Assembly (NCBI GenBank): GCA_012934845.2
Contig: WNNJ02003217.1
Span: 1-64,000 of the forward strand
Source: Pomphorhynchus laevis
Taxonomy: Eukaryota > Acanthocephala > Palaeacanthocephala > Echinorhynchida > Pomphorhynchidae
Length of the DNA stretch: 64,000 nt
Direction of reading: 5' to 3'
Each line of letters starts with the position of its first letter. The first letter of the stretch is position 1. The position numbers and the translations under genes were made by a program. Shown in pieces: positions 1-10,659 of the stretch. The notes under the pieces were generated by a model, which was not told where the DNA came from, made no database searches, and saw only the letters and a program-made list of their open reading frames with translations.

Positions 1-441
1 TTTATTTTTAAGTTGCTTATAACATAACAAAATAATGCGATTAATTAGTAAATTATTAATTAATTGTATATAAATTATTAATAAATTAGTCAATTTTAAT
101 GCATATAATATTCGATATCTTTTATTTTTAAGTTGCTTATAACATAACAAAATAATGCGATTAATTAGTAAATTATTAATTAATTATAAATAAATTATTA
201 ATAAATTAGTCAATTTTAATGCATAATATTCGATATCTTTTATTTTTAAGTTGCTTATAACATAACAAAATAATGCGATTAATTAGTAAATTATTAATTA
301 ATTATAAATAAATTATTAATAAATTAGTCAATTTTAATGCATAATATTCGATATCTTTTATTTTTAATTAGTCGATTTTAATACATATTATATTTGATAT
401 CTTTTATTTTCAAGTTGTTTTTAACATAACAAAATTAATGT
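1..441. repeat. 118-bp tandem satellite
   Basis: Units begin at 1, 121, 239 and 357 with the same start, TTTATTTTTAAGTTGC. The first three are 120, 118 and 118 bp and nearly identical; the fourth is diverged and internally shortened. Very AT-rich. The array touches the left edge, so its true copy number is unknown. Confidence 0.9.
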
Positions 442-519
442 GTCAGTAAAATAATTTGAGATTTTTAAATAAATACAGTATGTGGATGTGTATTTGCCTT
501 TTTGTTGTGAATATTTGCT

Positions 520-680
520 TTTTCTTGTGTTAATATTTTATTTATTTTTTTTAATTTATTTATGTATTTATTTTTTATTTTTTATTTTTTTATTTTTTAT
601 TTTTTTATTTTTTTTATATTTTATTTTTTTTTTGTTTTTTTGTTTGTTGTATTTGCTTTTTGATTTTTGTTTCTATTTAT
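520..680. repeat. T-rich low-complexity tract
   Basis: Almost only T with scattered A and G on the plus strand. The 80-residue open frame across it (482-724) is a run of Phe, Leu and Tyr produced by composition, not a credible gene. Confidence 0.7.
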
Positions 681-710
681 TTATTCATATATATAAGTGC
701 ATAAGTACAG

Positions 711-914
711 TTGGAAGGAATTAGTTGTCATAAGCCAGTTGGGAAGAGAAAATCTTCTTCCCAGCTGGAGGAAAATTTAAAAAATATAGAAAAAGAATCT
801 TCAGTGCAAAAGAGGCTCTTGCCTATAAAGCAAGACTCTTTTGCACTTAAAGTAACATGTAAAGAAAACCATAATCTAAACAAAAAAATAAGAGAGATAG
901 AGAGAGGGAAATAA
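711..914 (+). CDS. LINE A basic leader ORF
   Basis: A 67-residue Lys- and Glu-rich ORF at the 5' side of LINE A. It may be the N-terminus of ORF1, but it is not in frame with the zinc-knuckle part and no domain is recognised. A strong hairpin (735-768) lies within it. It could also be only leader sequence open by chance. Confidence 0.35.
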   Translation: MEGISCHKPVGKRKSSSQLEENLKNIEKESSVQKRLLPIKQDSFALKVTCKENHNLNKKIREIERGK

Positions 915-1213
915 GAAAAACTGTTCGAGGAGAAATCTTCGAACGGTTTTTCAAAAGAGATAATTTCTACCGAATCTCCTTCAAAAGCTTAGCTTTGAAA
1001 GATAAATTCAAAGCGGCTTTAGTTGGAGAAGAGGGTATAGAAATTATCGACATTTCTCCACAAGTGACGGCCATCCTTAGGGATGTGCCGTCATTTGCGG
1101 AGAAAGAAGATGTTTTCAGAATTCTTACATCAATATGATGTAAGGATTCTGAAAACATGCAAATCATACAATCAATCATATAGTTCCTTTCTTTTGAAGG
1201 GAACTATATGTAG

Positions 1214-2041
1214 TTTAAAAAAATTGAAAGAAGATGGAGGCAGCATCTGCGGACATCGAATATCTGTAAAGATATTCGACGAATATCTGTAAAGATATTC
1301 GACGAGGACGATGCTGCCTTTCGGTATCCGCAGTGTTATAGATGTCAGTGCTGGGGACATTTTTCGAACATGTGTCGAGAAGTGTCACCGCGTTGCGTCC
1401 ATTGCGGAGAAGAACACGAAACACAAGCATGTGGAAATAAAAATAGGCCGACATGTGCAAACTGTTGGCAACCTCACAAGGCGTACTCACACGTTTGTCC
1501 AGAGTTCAAGTCTTACTTGGCCTGGGTAAACGGTGAGAACAAGAAGGCTTGTGAAGAAGCTCAGTCCTACCTTAGGGCAGCCAAAAGTCACTCTCTGGAT
1601 CAACATGCTGGACAAGCAGCGATGCTGATCGAGAGAGTACTTACTCTTGAAAAAGAAATGGCTGCCTTAAGGCAGGAAAATGCAAAATTAAAAAAAGTTG
1701 CTGTAATCCACGAATCCGATTTGAAGAAATTCAAATCGGAGTTGAACGCAACAACATTACGCAAATACAGATCGTTGAAACTGGAGAAAGACAAGTCATC
1801 GATTTCGGTGACTACTTTTAATCGTTTCAACGATTTGTCACAAATACAAGGCCCTCAGAATGAGGACAATAATATGGACTATTGTTCAGTAGTATCGACT
1901 GATTCTGAGGGTCTTTCGATTAAAGCGCCAGGGACTACTATAAAGATGCTGATGTTACCTGAATCACTTCAGGTGGCGTCGAGTCGGAGGGGCAGTTCCT
2001 GGCACAAAGCTTCGAATGCAAGAAAAAAAACGAAGAATTGA
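1214..2041 (+). CDS. LINE A ORF1, gag-like zinc-knuckle protein
   Basis: The frame is open from 1214; the first ATG in it is at 1370, inside the first knuckle, so the real start lies upstream or is lost. Three knuckles follow: CYRCQCWGHFSNMC (C-x2-C-x4-H-x4-C), CVHCGEEHETQAC and CANCWQPHKAYSHVC. After the knuckles comes a Lys/Glu-rich, probably coiled-coil segment (about 1610-1800), then a Ser-rich tail. Such ORF1 proteins bind the element RNA as a nucleic-acid chaperone. The reading frame overlaps the start of the endonuclease ORF by 26 bp, as is common in this group. A 24-bp direct repeat (about 1259-1306) is translated as part of the protein. Confidence 0.75.
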   Translation, partial: FKKIERRWRQHLRTSNICKDIRRISVKIFDEDDAAFRYPQCYRCQCWGHFSNMCREVSPRCVHCGEEHETQACGNKNRPTCANCWQPHKAYSHVCPEFKSYLAWVNGENKKACEEAQSYLRAAKSHSLDQHAGQAAMLIERVLTLEKEMAALRQENAKLKKVAVIHESDLKKFKSELNATTLRKYRSLKLEKDKSSISVTTFNRFNDLSQIQGPQNEDNNMDYCSVVSTDSEGLSIKAPGTTIKMLMLPESLQVASSRRGSSWHKASNARKKTKN

Positions 2042-2576
2042 GTATTCTTCGCTTGAAGACATCTGCCTATTGAGTTGGAATATAGGTTCTGTTAAGAACC
2101 TGATGCAGTATTTCAGTCTCATAACGGCAGATGTGCTTCTCTTGCAGGAAGCAAGATCACCCGATCAATTGAGGATTTTTAGCAGCAAGATCGACGACTG
2201 CGACACATTTGTGTCAGCAGAAGGTCTCAGGATGGAACTCTTCCTAGTTTCGGTGGTAAAGAAGCGTTTTTGCGCATCTTTACTATCGCATGGCACTAGC
2301 AAAGTAGGTTCATTCCAGCTCCTCCGGCTTTTCATCTCTAGACGCCCAGTTTATGTAGCAAATTGTTACATCAAGCCGGGGGCCTGGAGTTCGAAAAAGG
2401 GGAGGAGAGAGATTCGATCAATGCTGTTGAAGATCTTCAATTTGGGTGGTCAATTTTTAATTGGAGATTTCAACGACGACGGTGGGTATCGGGTGGGCAG
2501 CATGATCGCTCCAACATGGGAGGTCATATGTCCCCCGGAAGGGACATTTGTCGCAATGGATATTGCTCCACGTTAG
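2016..2576 (+). CDS. LINE A ORF2, AP endonuclease domain
   Basis: Exonuclease-endonuclease-phosphatase fold motifs are visible: LLSWNIGSVKN near the start (the Asn of motif I), VLLLQEAR (the metal-binding Glu) and FLIGDFNDDGG (the catalytic D-x-N). The domain nicks target DNA to prime reverse transcription. The frame closes at 2576. The C-terminal motif continues in the neighbouring frame as STLDFAMQ, so one frameshift separates the endonuclease core from its end and from the RT. Confidence 0.8.
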   Translation: MQEKKRRIEYSSLEDICLLSWNIGSVKNLMQYFSLITADVLLLQEARSPDQLRIFSSKIDDCDTFVSAEGLRMELFLVSVVKKRFCASLLSHGTSKVGSFQLLRLFISRRPVYVANCYIKPGAWSSKKGRREIRSMLLKIFNLGGQFLIGDFNDDGGYRVGSMIAPTWEVICPPEGTFVAMDIAPR

Positions 2577-4150
2577 ATTTTGCTATGCAAAACAAAAATA
2601 CAAATTTTAAAATTAAATGGCAGCAGAATTTGCTGCCAGATACTTTTAATGATGGGCATAAGCTTGTATATTGGTCGTGGAAGGAGGAACTAGTTTTCAA
2701 GATAAGATTCCAACCGACACGGGCCGGTATACAAGCTTTTAATGGATCAATAAGCGAAGTAATGATAAATTTAAATAATAAAGATATTTTTTGTACTATT
2801 TTAAAAAATACTTTTAATGAAATAATAAATTTTAGTATTTGCAATAATAATTTTATAATAAATAATAATTTTAATTTTTTCGATTGTTTGAATATTTTAG
2901 ATGAGACGTTTTTGACAAATTTTACAAATAAATTAAAAGAATCAAATTCTCTATTAATTTTAAATAATGAAATTTTTAGTAATGCAAATAAATTTTTAAC
3001 TACTAAACGACCGCTCAACATCAAGTACACTCCTAAAGCTCTTCATTTGAAACGTATTCTCTGGGGTTTACGAACGGATGCGAATCCTTCGTCTCAGAGA
3101 ATCGCTCAAATGGCTCTGCTCAAGAATGATATTCAAGAGTTGGAGCAGAGGGTAGACGCTAAAAAGTTGCTGTCTTACAAGAATTTTTCAAAGGAATGGT
3201 GGCAAACCATTAGGCAAAGCACCTTCCATTCTTGGACGGCAGCAGCTTCTAAGTGGATATCCTCTAAGGGTTTTAGGAATGTACTTCATGAAATAAAAAT
3301 GAAACACCTAGCCAATGCTGAAGGATGGACAGAGAGAAAAATGATGAAGATCCGAATGGAACTCTTGTTTTCAACCATCGACAATATGCAAGATGACATC
3401 ACTATCGACGACATTTTAAATGCGTGGCCAGTCGTGCCAAAGACTTCGTCTAACGGGTCTTCGGCATGTGCTGCTGCGACCAAATTGATCGTCGATAGGG
3501 TGTATGAGAGAGCTCTCGCGAGGAACCTTTCCCGATTCTACGAAGATCGTGATATGTTGGGAGACCACATTCACGGGTTTCGTAGAGGAAGGGGAACTGT
3601 TAAGGCAGGAAGGTCCATGCAAAGATTTCTCACCAGCGATAGATGACCTGCAGTCCTCTATTCGCTGGATGTGTCGGCGGCCTTCGACAACTTGGGGCAT
3701 GATGCAATAGTTACAACGTTAGCCAGTGATGGTATACCGAGTAATTTGTTGCATCTTGTCCTGGGTATATTGAAAGCAAGAACTTTCTACTTGGATGATG
3801 ACGGGGGTAAGTACTATCATCTCAGCAAAGGACTTCCCCGGTGCTCACCTCTGTCTCCTATCATTTATATGATAGTGACGAGTGGAGTTCTGCACGGTCT
3901 TTTGGATAGGAACACCCACGGCATAATTTATGCGGACTACATCTCGATCGCATTTAAGAGAAATACTCCGTCGAATGCAAGGTCTGAATGGCGAATGAAG
4001 TCTGTAATGGACATTGTTGCTCATCGCTTAGCGAAGTTTGGCTTGTCTTTAAACCCAACGAAGAGCAATTTTGTTCATTACGGATTTCGGTGTCCTGGAA
4101 AGCACAAGTACTTTCCAGGACGCCGAAATCAGAGAAATTTTCTTAATTAG
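2363..4150 (+). CDS. LINE A ORF2, endonuclease tail and reverse transcriptase
   Basis: One frame holds the endonuclease tail, a linker and the RT palm, with a single TGA at 3644. Palm motifs are LDVSAAFDN (motif A), KGLPRCSPLSPIIY (motif B, normally GLPQGSPLSP) and IIYADYIS (motif C, normally YADD, so the second catalytic Asp has become Tyr). The finger motifs before motif A look shortened around 3420-3500, where WPVVPKTSSNG runs straight into VYERALARNL. Residues from about 2756 to 3005 are mostly Asn, Ile, Phe and Leu. Not functional as read. Confidence 0.75.
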
Positions 4151-4640
4151 GAAACTTAAGAAAAGTATAATTAAATGTATTCTATCTTCATTTTTTTGTC
4201 ATTGTTCAAATAATTATGAGATAATGTTACAAAATATTTTTTATTTTATTGGTAATGTCAATTTTTTCCAAATTTTGTTTTTCATGATGATTTTGAATTT
4301 TTATTTTAGAATTGAATTTAAGCATTTTATCATTTTGAATTTTTGCATAAAATTCTTATCCTCGACATCCAACCAAAGAAATCTCAATCGAAACCTGCAA
4401 AAAGAAAGAAAAAAGGAAAAAGAAAGGAAACTCGATTGGGGATCCATACTTGGCTGGGGTCGAAAAAGTCAGAAAAAAACGTAAATATATATGAATTTTG
4501 TGTTTTTTACTTTAATAATTCATTGATTTTTTTATTTGTAGACGCTTGTGTTTGCTTGTACTAAAAAATACCATTGAACGTTTGATTTGCAATGTTGGAA
4601 AATGCAACAATAACAACAAAAACAACGAACGAAACAGTGC
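4151..4640. other. AT-rich tail with a basic ORF
   Basis: Nothing recognisable apart from a Lys/Arg-rich stretch (about 4370-4480) open in two frames. It may be the remains of the LINE A 3' region or unrelated DNA. Confidence 0.3.
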
Positions 4641-4659
4641 ACGTCGGAGCTTCATAGGG
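4637..4659 (+). mobile_element. Short LINE B 5'-leader fragment
   Basis: GTGCACGTCGGAGC here matches the 5' leader of LINE B copy B3 (minus strand, about 34460) and resembles that of B1 (about 5743) and B2. Too short to be sure it is a separate insertion. Confidence 0.4.
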
Positions 4660-4755
4660 ATTAGTAAGTTAAAAAACAACAACTAATGAATTTTGCTTAC
4701 GAATCGTTCTTGAAGATATGGCCAACGCTGGACAGTCGTCAGGGGGATACTGTGG

Positions 4756-5334
4756 ATGATCGAGATGATTTTTCTGAACGCTTTGCATCGCTCTCTTAAT
4801 CATTTCTTGTTGGGTTTTCTTAATTCGAAAGGTGTTTGGCGTTTTTACATTGACCATGTCGAAGTCAACTTTCAGGGGTTTATAGGTTACGATTGTGATG
4901 AAGTATTTATCGAGGGCAGTGATGGCACTGTATATGTTCATGGAGAAATCAACGTGGGATCTATCGACGATGCAGATGAACGATCTGAAGACTTGTCTGA
5001 TAATAGAATCGAAACCGAAAGAGAGTGTGATGATGCTCTTATTGATAGCAGAACTGGAAACGAGAGTGATGAGGATTGTGAGGACACTTGGGCCTATAGT
5101 TCAGAGGTTGACACTGTAGATACATTTAATATTGTCGGTGTAATTGATGCTCTATCAGATAACAGAAGCAATGACTGCAACGGTTATGGGAATGACTACC
5201 CTGGGACTATAACGCTGATGGAGGACAACAACGATTCTGGAAATTACCATTGCTGTAGTGTGGAAAAAAGAATGGTTTTAAAAAGGCCTGAGGCTTCCGA
5301 TTGTGGTTGTTTCACTGATACAGTAACGTGTTAG
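4756..5334 (+). CDS. Acidic ORF of unknown function, repeated at 28.7 kb
   Basis: A 192-residue ORF whose middle is rich in Asp and Glu. Its segments GSIDDADERSEDLSDN and SDEDCEDTWAYSSEVD recur with substitutions at 28665-28916 on the minus strand. The first about 40 codons overlap a different minus-strand frame that is also shared with the second copy. The two copies therefore differ in the relative orientation of their halves. No catalytic motif is seen. Acidic N-termini of this kind occur in some DNA transposases, for example of the piggyBac type, but that is only a resemblance. It may be an unrecognised repeat family, not a host gene. Confidence 0.4.
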   Translation: MIEMIFLNALHRSLNHFLLGFLNSKGVWRFYIDHVEVNFQGFIGYDCDEVFIEGSDGTVYVHGEINVGSIDDADERSEDLSDNRIETERECDDALIDSRTGNESDEDCEDTWAYSSEVDTVDTFNIVGVIDALSDNRSNDCNGYGNDYPGTITLMEDNNDSGNYHCCSVEKRMVLKRPEASDCGCFTDTVTC

Positions 5335-5370
5335 AAATTCAAAAGAAAATAATGCTTACTACAAAGCAAA

Positions 5371-5610
5371 CTTAGTACCACTAAACTTCTCTGCTAAGTT
5401 CCGAAAAGGTCTCACCTGCGATGGTCTTGGATGCGGTGTGGAGTTCGGAAGCGTAAGTCCTTTAAGATAACGGGCAGTGGAAGGCTCCTTCAGACTGGAA
5501 GAACAAAGCTTTGAAGGAGGTAATGTGTTCGAACAGAAGGGAGGTATGGATATCATGCGATAAGACCGCTGGCCTCCGTCTGCTAGAATCCTCTATTTAT
5601 GTGGTACTAA
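5371..5610. other. GC-richer segment flanked by a 10-bp inverted repeat
   Basis: TTAGTACCAC near 5373 and GTGGTACTAA near 5600 are exact reverse complements. Between them lies about 220 bp of noticeably higher GC with no convincing frame; the 65-residue minus-strand frame is probably chance. It could be a retroposed non-coding RNA or a small transposon. No family is recognised. Confidence 0.3.
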
Positions 5611-6138
5611 TCCTTCGATAATGCCTATATATTCTAATTTTTTGACAAAATGTTTTCCACTTACGGTTGTATTTTTTAATAAAATCTTTATTATTAAAAC
5701 GCAACAAGTGCTAAAACTGATCGTAAAAACAAACAAAACATGCAGTCGGAGCCTTCAAAGGTTACAATTTCCAATGCAAATTTTCACAATTTCCAAGGAG
5801 AGAATATGGTGAGTTTTGATTCTTCTACAACGATTACTCCAACTACTAAGAACAGTAACGTTTTGTGTTCATCAAATGATGGGGAGGAACTTCCCCATCC
5901 CGAAAATGAAGAATTTAATTATCATTAAACCAACGAAACCTATAGCTAAAGATCAATTATAAAATACATTTTTACGAGATTTTACTAAAATTTACAAGAA
6001 CAGAGTTCTTTCCAACAAAGTAAAATTTTTTCTAGGGGAGATTAAAATCTCCTTTGTATCTTCAAACCTACTAACTACTTATTCTGAATACTTATCAAAA
6101 AAATCAAAGAACAAGGGGATATAATAATTAAGCCTATT

Positions 6139-6381
6139 ATGGCGTCATTAAAAATATATAAACTTCCGTGCTCGTTTGAAGACGAAGAGAAAAAAGTCCT
6201 CATGGACAGATTCCAGGTTTCCAATCTACGACAATTACTGGGTAGGGATGGTAACCCTATACAGGTAGGTTTCTGTTCCGCCTCTGTCGACAGAGCGGAA
6301 ATTTTCTCTAAATCAGCATCAAACCCTTTTGTGGGATTAAATCTACACTTTTCGATTGTGGACATTGACGTGTTCACCTAA
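6139..6381 (+). CDS. LINE B ORF1 fragment (RNA-binding region)
   Basis: MASLKIYKLPCSF and the following about 70 residues parallel the corresponding region of B2 (MATLKISNFPLQL) and B5 (MASIKITNLPSYL). In B2 and B3 this region is followed by zinc knuckles; in B1 the knuckle region is scrambled beyond reading. Likely the RRM-like or chaperone part of ORF1; the fold is inferred only from position. Confidence 0.55.
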   Translation: MASLKIYKLPCSFEDEEKKVLMDRFQVSNLRQLLGRDGNPIQVGFCSASVDRAEIFSKSASNPFVGLNLHFSIVDIDVFT

Positions 6382-6984
6382 TCCCACTGCAGCCGGTGTC
6401 ACAAATGAGGGCACTGGGCCTCTAGTTGAAGTGGATCGCCCACACGTGGTTCGTGTGGATCCGCAACATGTTCTTGCATTGCTTCCAATGACTCCCGTAA
6501 GGCCATTCAATCGTGTACTAACAGCGGAGGGAGCCATCCGGCTTGGCGCAGGTCCTGCCTCAAATTTAAGGCTTACAAAGCTAAATTTGTTCAGCTGTCC
6601 AAAACAAAAACATCCACCTCATATTCAAACATCGCAGGTACACAGCGGATGAACGACTCTAAGACCACTAAATGGATGAACCTAAAAACAGAAACATCAC
6701 ACAAGAGGCTAGAAAGTTTTATCCTGAAGGTTATTGGGGCTGTTAACACGAATCCTACAGTGCCAGCAGCATCATCGATTATTCTTGTATCGAAGAAAAG
6801 AGGGGCTCGGCCCAAACCGTTCCCCCAATCAAGATCGGGAGCTCCTCTTGAGCAAGAAAGGGCGAAATGATGATATTGCCCAGCGGCAAGTACCTTTCCT
6901 GGATGGAACTAGTGGTGGGAAGGGCAACCTTCCTCAACTAGCTTTGTCTATGTGGGCAATCCCCCATCCAACTAATCCATCACA

Positions 6985-7458
6985 GTGCAGAGTACTCGTG
7001 ATTATTTTTCACTGAATATCCTTCAGTGGAACTCGGGATGTGCTTCTGCCCTTAGACTTCAATCTGTTAAAGACGCAGATGTTATAGTCCTTCAGGAGAC
7101 GCGGTCTATCCGTCTTCCCCAGGACATTACTCGATTTACCCCTAAGCACATATATTCCCACTATACTCCGTATATAACCCTACCTCACTCCTCTTCTTCT
7201 CATGGACTCTTGACCTGAGTTAAGTGCTCCTTAAGGTCCTTCCTCCTATTAAACTACTCATGTCCCGACATGTCTTGTTTAGTAGTTTCACTCAGTAAGA
7301 ACGGTAAACGCATCAGTCTTGCCAACGTTTACATTCGTCCAGGGGAGATTCACAAGAACCGTGTCACCCTGGATAGTATTATCGACAGCGGCTACGACAT
7401 GATACTTGGGGATTTTAACGACAAAACTGGTCGTTGGATCAATGCAGCACATCGCTAA
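6985..7458 (+). CDS. LINE B endonuclease fragment
   Basis: Read in two pieces. LNILQWNSGCASALRL and VIVLQETRSIRLPQD come first (6985-7218); LANVYIRPGEIHKNR and MILGDFNDKTGRWINAA follow (7270-7458). These are the AP-endonuclease metal-binding Glu and D-x-N motifs. The last third of the domain and all of the RT are absent. Confidence 0.7.
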
Positions 7459-8215
7459 ATAATAATCAAACATTAAACTTAATTTTGTTGGTTTTGAATA
7501 TTTATATCAACACTTCCTCGGTGTAAACATTGATTTTAATAGTTTTATATTAAAATATAATTCGTATTAAAATGAATATGCAAATAATATGAAATATACC
7601 TTTAATTATAGTATATTTAAAATATAATTTTAAATTAATTCTTTAATTATATTTGAAAAATATAATTTTACAGTAATTAACTTAATAAAGAGCACAGAGG
7701 AATTTTTAAGAATTTTTTTTAAAAGATAATTGCCATCACACATTTTCATTTTAATTTCGTTTTAATTTGCTTGTTCATTTGATTTTTATTTAATTTGATT
7801 TACAAATGTATTGATCTCCTTAAGGTAGAGGGATATTTTAAAATTAACTAAAAACGAATTCTAATACATTTAAATACAGCATTTTTGTCATAACAAATTA
7901 AAGATATCAACAATTTGTGCAAAATACGTTTAAATTGTTTAACTTTTACAATCATATGCTTTACTAAGACGTTGCATTTTAAATAATTAAATAAAAAATA
8001 ATTATAAACAATAAATAACATTTCTTTTTTGGAGTGTCTGACATTAAATTTATCTTTTTATTGTTTGTTACAAGATGTAACAAGACGTAGCTTGTGTTTA
8101 AATAAGATATAAATTTTATTTGACTTTCAAATTTAATATTTATATATTGAAATTAACTAAAAACGAATTCTACTGAATTGTAAATAGTTGATTATGATCC
8201 ATTATTGATAAAGAA

Positions 8216-8412
8216 TTATTCGCGCTGGATCAAAAGAGGGGAAATTTTATTTGACATTACGCTGACCTCTCTTAGTATTTCCAGATAATTTATCGAGAAT
8301 TTCAGATAAGTCATTTTTAAATAAGTTATCGAGAAATTTCTAAAGATGCTAACAGAGGTAAGCGAAATATCCAATAAAACTTTCCTCCCTTTTTGATCAA
8401 GCTCTAATAATT
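8216..8412. mobile_element. MITE-like inverted-repeat element
   Basis: It starts CGCGCTGGATCAAAAGAGG and ends CCTTTTTGATCAAGCTC, flanked by AATTATT and AATAATT. It carries the internal motif GATGCTAACAGAGGTAAGCG shared with the copies at 18.3, 18.6 and 24.1 kb. No coding capacity. Confidence 0.65.
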
Positions 8413-10103
8413 CTTTAATTCTAATACAATTTGAATACATCATTTTTGTATTTGTTTTATGGTTATAAAATGAATTAAAATTTATATAAAAACGAATAAA
8501 CGATAAAAACAATTTGTGCAAAATACTTTTAAATTGTTTAATTTTTGCAATCATATGCTTTACTACGAGATATTATTACAAGATATAACAAGAATTAATT
8601 AATGTTCGATTAAGAGTTAAATTTCATTTGACTTCCAAGTTTTATATTCATATTTAAAAACAATCAGTAAGACAGCCTTTTCCTTTTTTGTTATTCAAGC
8701 GACTGTTTGCCATTTGAAAACAGAATGTTTAAAATTCAACATTATAATGTTGTTTTGAAAACAACATTTTAATTAAGCATACATCGCAACAGTAACAATC
8801 GCAACAGTCTGCAGCTGTAGACTATATCTATTTTAGCTTACTTCAAATTGTATAATATTTGAAAATACACGTGAATTTTTAAGAATTCACATTTCTTATT
8901 TTTGCCTTTCTAAAATATTTTTATACTGTTTTATTGCTTTGTATAAGATAGACACTCACTGAGGTTACAGTAAAATTGCCTTTGACTCACAACGATATAG
9001 TATATCTATAGACGTTACAGTTACATGACATTTGATCCCTATTGTGCTAATTTAAATGTTAGCTCGCTATAATTTTAAAAGGCAAGATTGCTATTTAGCA
9101 TGCCTACAATATGTCAACCTTACAAATGTAGAGTAGATAATACATGGTTAAAAAAGTAGTTTCAACAAATTTTGGTTGAATCACCTTTTGTTCTTCGTTT
9201 GTTGTTCAAAGACAAAATTTATGTATAAGGTTCATTTACAAAATGTTGAAAATTTTATGTTGTTAAAAAGTTGCATATATAAATACACGAGTTTCCCAGA
9301 GCGAAGTTAAATTTTCCTAAACGAAGATCAAGGCGTAGTTTAAATATTTTATCATTCTGATTGAAATTATTATAAGTCAAATATATTGACAAGCCCATTT
9401 TCTCGACATCATAATTTGCCATTCTGACAATTATTATAGGCCGTAAGTATTTATATATGCAGATTAACTTATTAATGATTTAAAACACTTCATATGGATT
9501 GACAAACCCCTTTTTCAACTCTATATTTTTATAACTTAGTTGATTAAAATTTTAAAAGTTTTTGCTTCTTTGTATATTTTTGCAATAAAGTATTTTCAAA
9601 TTTAATTCAAATACGAATAATATATTTTAGTTGATTTATAAATATTCAAATTATCAATATTTATATTGTATACAAATTTTAATAAATTATTAAAATTGCA
9701 AATGAATTACAATTGTGTATTAAATACTATTTCACACTGTTAAATAATAACATTGACGATTATCTAAATTAAGATTGGCTAATCTAGTAAATCAATTTCT
9801 TACTTTCACACAGAGCACTAAATATTTACCTGATAATTGAGAAAAGTATTTTAAACATCATCCGTGACAATGTAAGCATTATAATTAACATTTGAGTATC
9901 ATTTTAACTGCTAATTGACAAGGTGATATTTTATAAAGAGTTTAATATAGATATGATTACTACTTTTATTATAGACTCAACTTTAAACTGAATTGTCTTT
10001 GTTTTATAAAATTATAACAAATATCATAGCGTATTCTTCAAAACCTATCCTAATAAAAGGATTATTTTAACATTTCATCTTTGATTTGCATTATAATGCA
10101 GGG

Positions 10104-10560
10104 AAGTAGAGCTGCAATATGTTTAATTTAGCGATTGAGTGTCATTATTGTAATTAGTAACGCTTCATGCATGATAGAGTCAACAGCAGACCGATGCTTT
10201 CTCTATTCGAGTTTTAACATTATTGTGTTTTTACTTATTTGAATTATTTAATATATTTAATTATTTTAAATACTTGTTTAAATGTAGTGCGTATTATTAT
10301 TTAAAATCCTCCCTTAAATATTATGCTTAAATATAGAGCTGCAAAATTTTAAATTTAGCCATTGAGTGTCATTATTTTAATTAGTAACGCTTTATATATG
10401 ATGGAGTCAGCAGTAGACCGTGGTTTGCTCTATTCGAGATTTAAAAATTTTACGTTTAAACTTATTTTAATTATGTTGTATATTTTAATTATTTTAAATC
10501 CTTGTTTAAATATTGTGCGTATTAATATTTTAAATACTTGCTTAAATACTGTAAAGTAAT
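10104..10560. repeat. 227-bp tandem duplication
   Basis: GAGCTGCAA followed by ATTGAGTGTCATTATT and AGTAACGCTT occurs near 10108 and again near 10335. Spacing is 227 bp and similarity is high across the first 110 bp of each unit, dropping afterwards. Confidence 0.7.
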
Positions 10561-10659
10561 AGTTTCAATATTGTGTGTATTAAATCCTTGTTTAAATATT
10601 ATGTTATGAATAGTCCAATATTTATTTTGCTTTCAAATTTTCAACAATAATAGTAATAC

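Larger units (their letters stand above)
735..4130. other. Series of strong hairpins in LINE A
   Basis: Examples, arm to arm: 735-768, about 809-842, 920-953, 1053-1105, 1112-1156 (about 20 paired bases with one mismatch), 1179-1210, 1715-1740, about 1850-1912, 2033-2053, 2618-2638 and 4083-4130 (20-bp arms with one mismatch). They occur both inside and outside the coding frames. They are described in the findings. Confidence 0.8.
711..4150 (+). mobile_element. LINE A, R1/Jockey-like non-LTR retrotransposon (degraded)
   Basis: Layout 5' to 3' is a basic leader ORF (711-914), an ORF1 with three zinc knuckles (1214-2041), an AP endonuclease (2016-2576) and a reverse transcriptase (2363-4150). 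This order is that of the R1, Jockey and I group. The endonuclease spacing and the GDFND motif resemble LINE B in this window, but the two are too diverged to be one family. The RT thumb and 3' end are missing after about 4150. The element is unusually rich in perfect or near-perfect hairpins. An AT-rich Asn/Ile/Phe block (about 2756-3005) interrupts the coding composition. Confidence 0.8.
5735..7459 (+). mobile_element. LINE B copy B1 (3'-truncated)
   Basis: It begins near the leader CAGTCGGAGCCTTCAAAGG, continues through ORF1 fragments (5740-5928, 6139-6381) and ends inside the endonuclease at RWINAA, followed at once by AT-rich DNA. It matches B3 (30.7-34.5 kb) in order and wording. LINEs are normally truncated at the 5' end, so loss of the 3' part here implies later deletion or rearrangement. 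Confidence 0.75.
7460..10640. other. AT-rich non-coding DNA
   Basis: No convincing coding frame on either strand. It contains one MITE (8216-8412), a small local duplication near 8950-9045 and a 227-bp tandem duplication (10104-10560). The 112-residue minus-strand frame at 8216-8554 is produced by the MITE. Confidence 0.6.

Noticed and set aside
1-441. CRISPR array
   Set aside because: The unit is a continuous 118-bp satellite with no unique spacers, in a eukaryotic setting.
482-724. 80-residue Phe/Leu-rich ORF
   Set aside because: Produced by the T-rich tract; no start context, domain or conservation.
8216-8554. 112-residue minus-strand ORF
   Set aside because: It crosses the MITE and AT-rich flank; codons follow the inverted repeat and not a protein.
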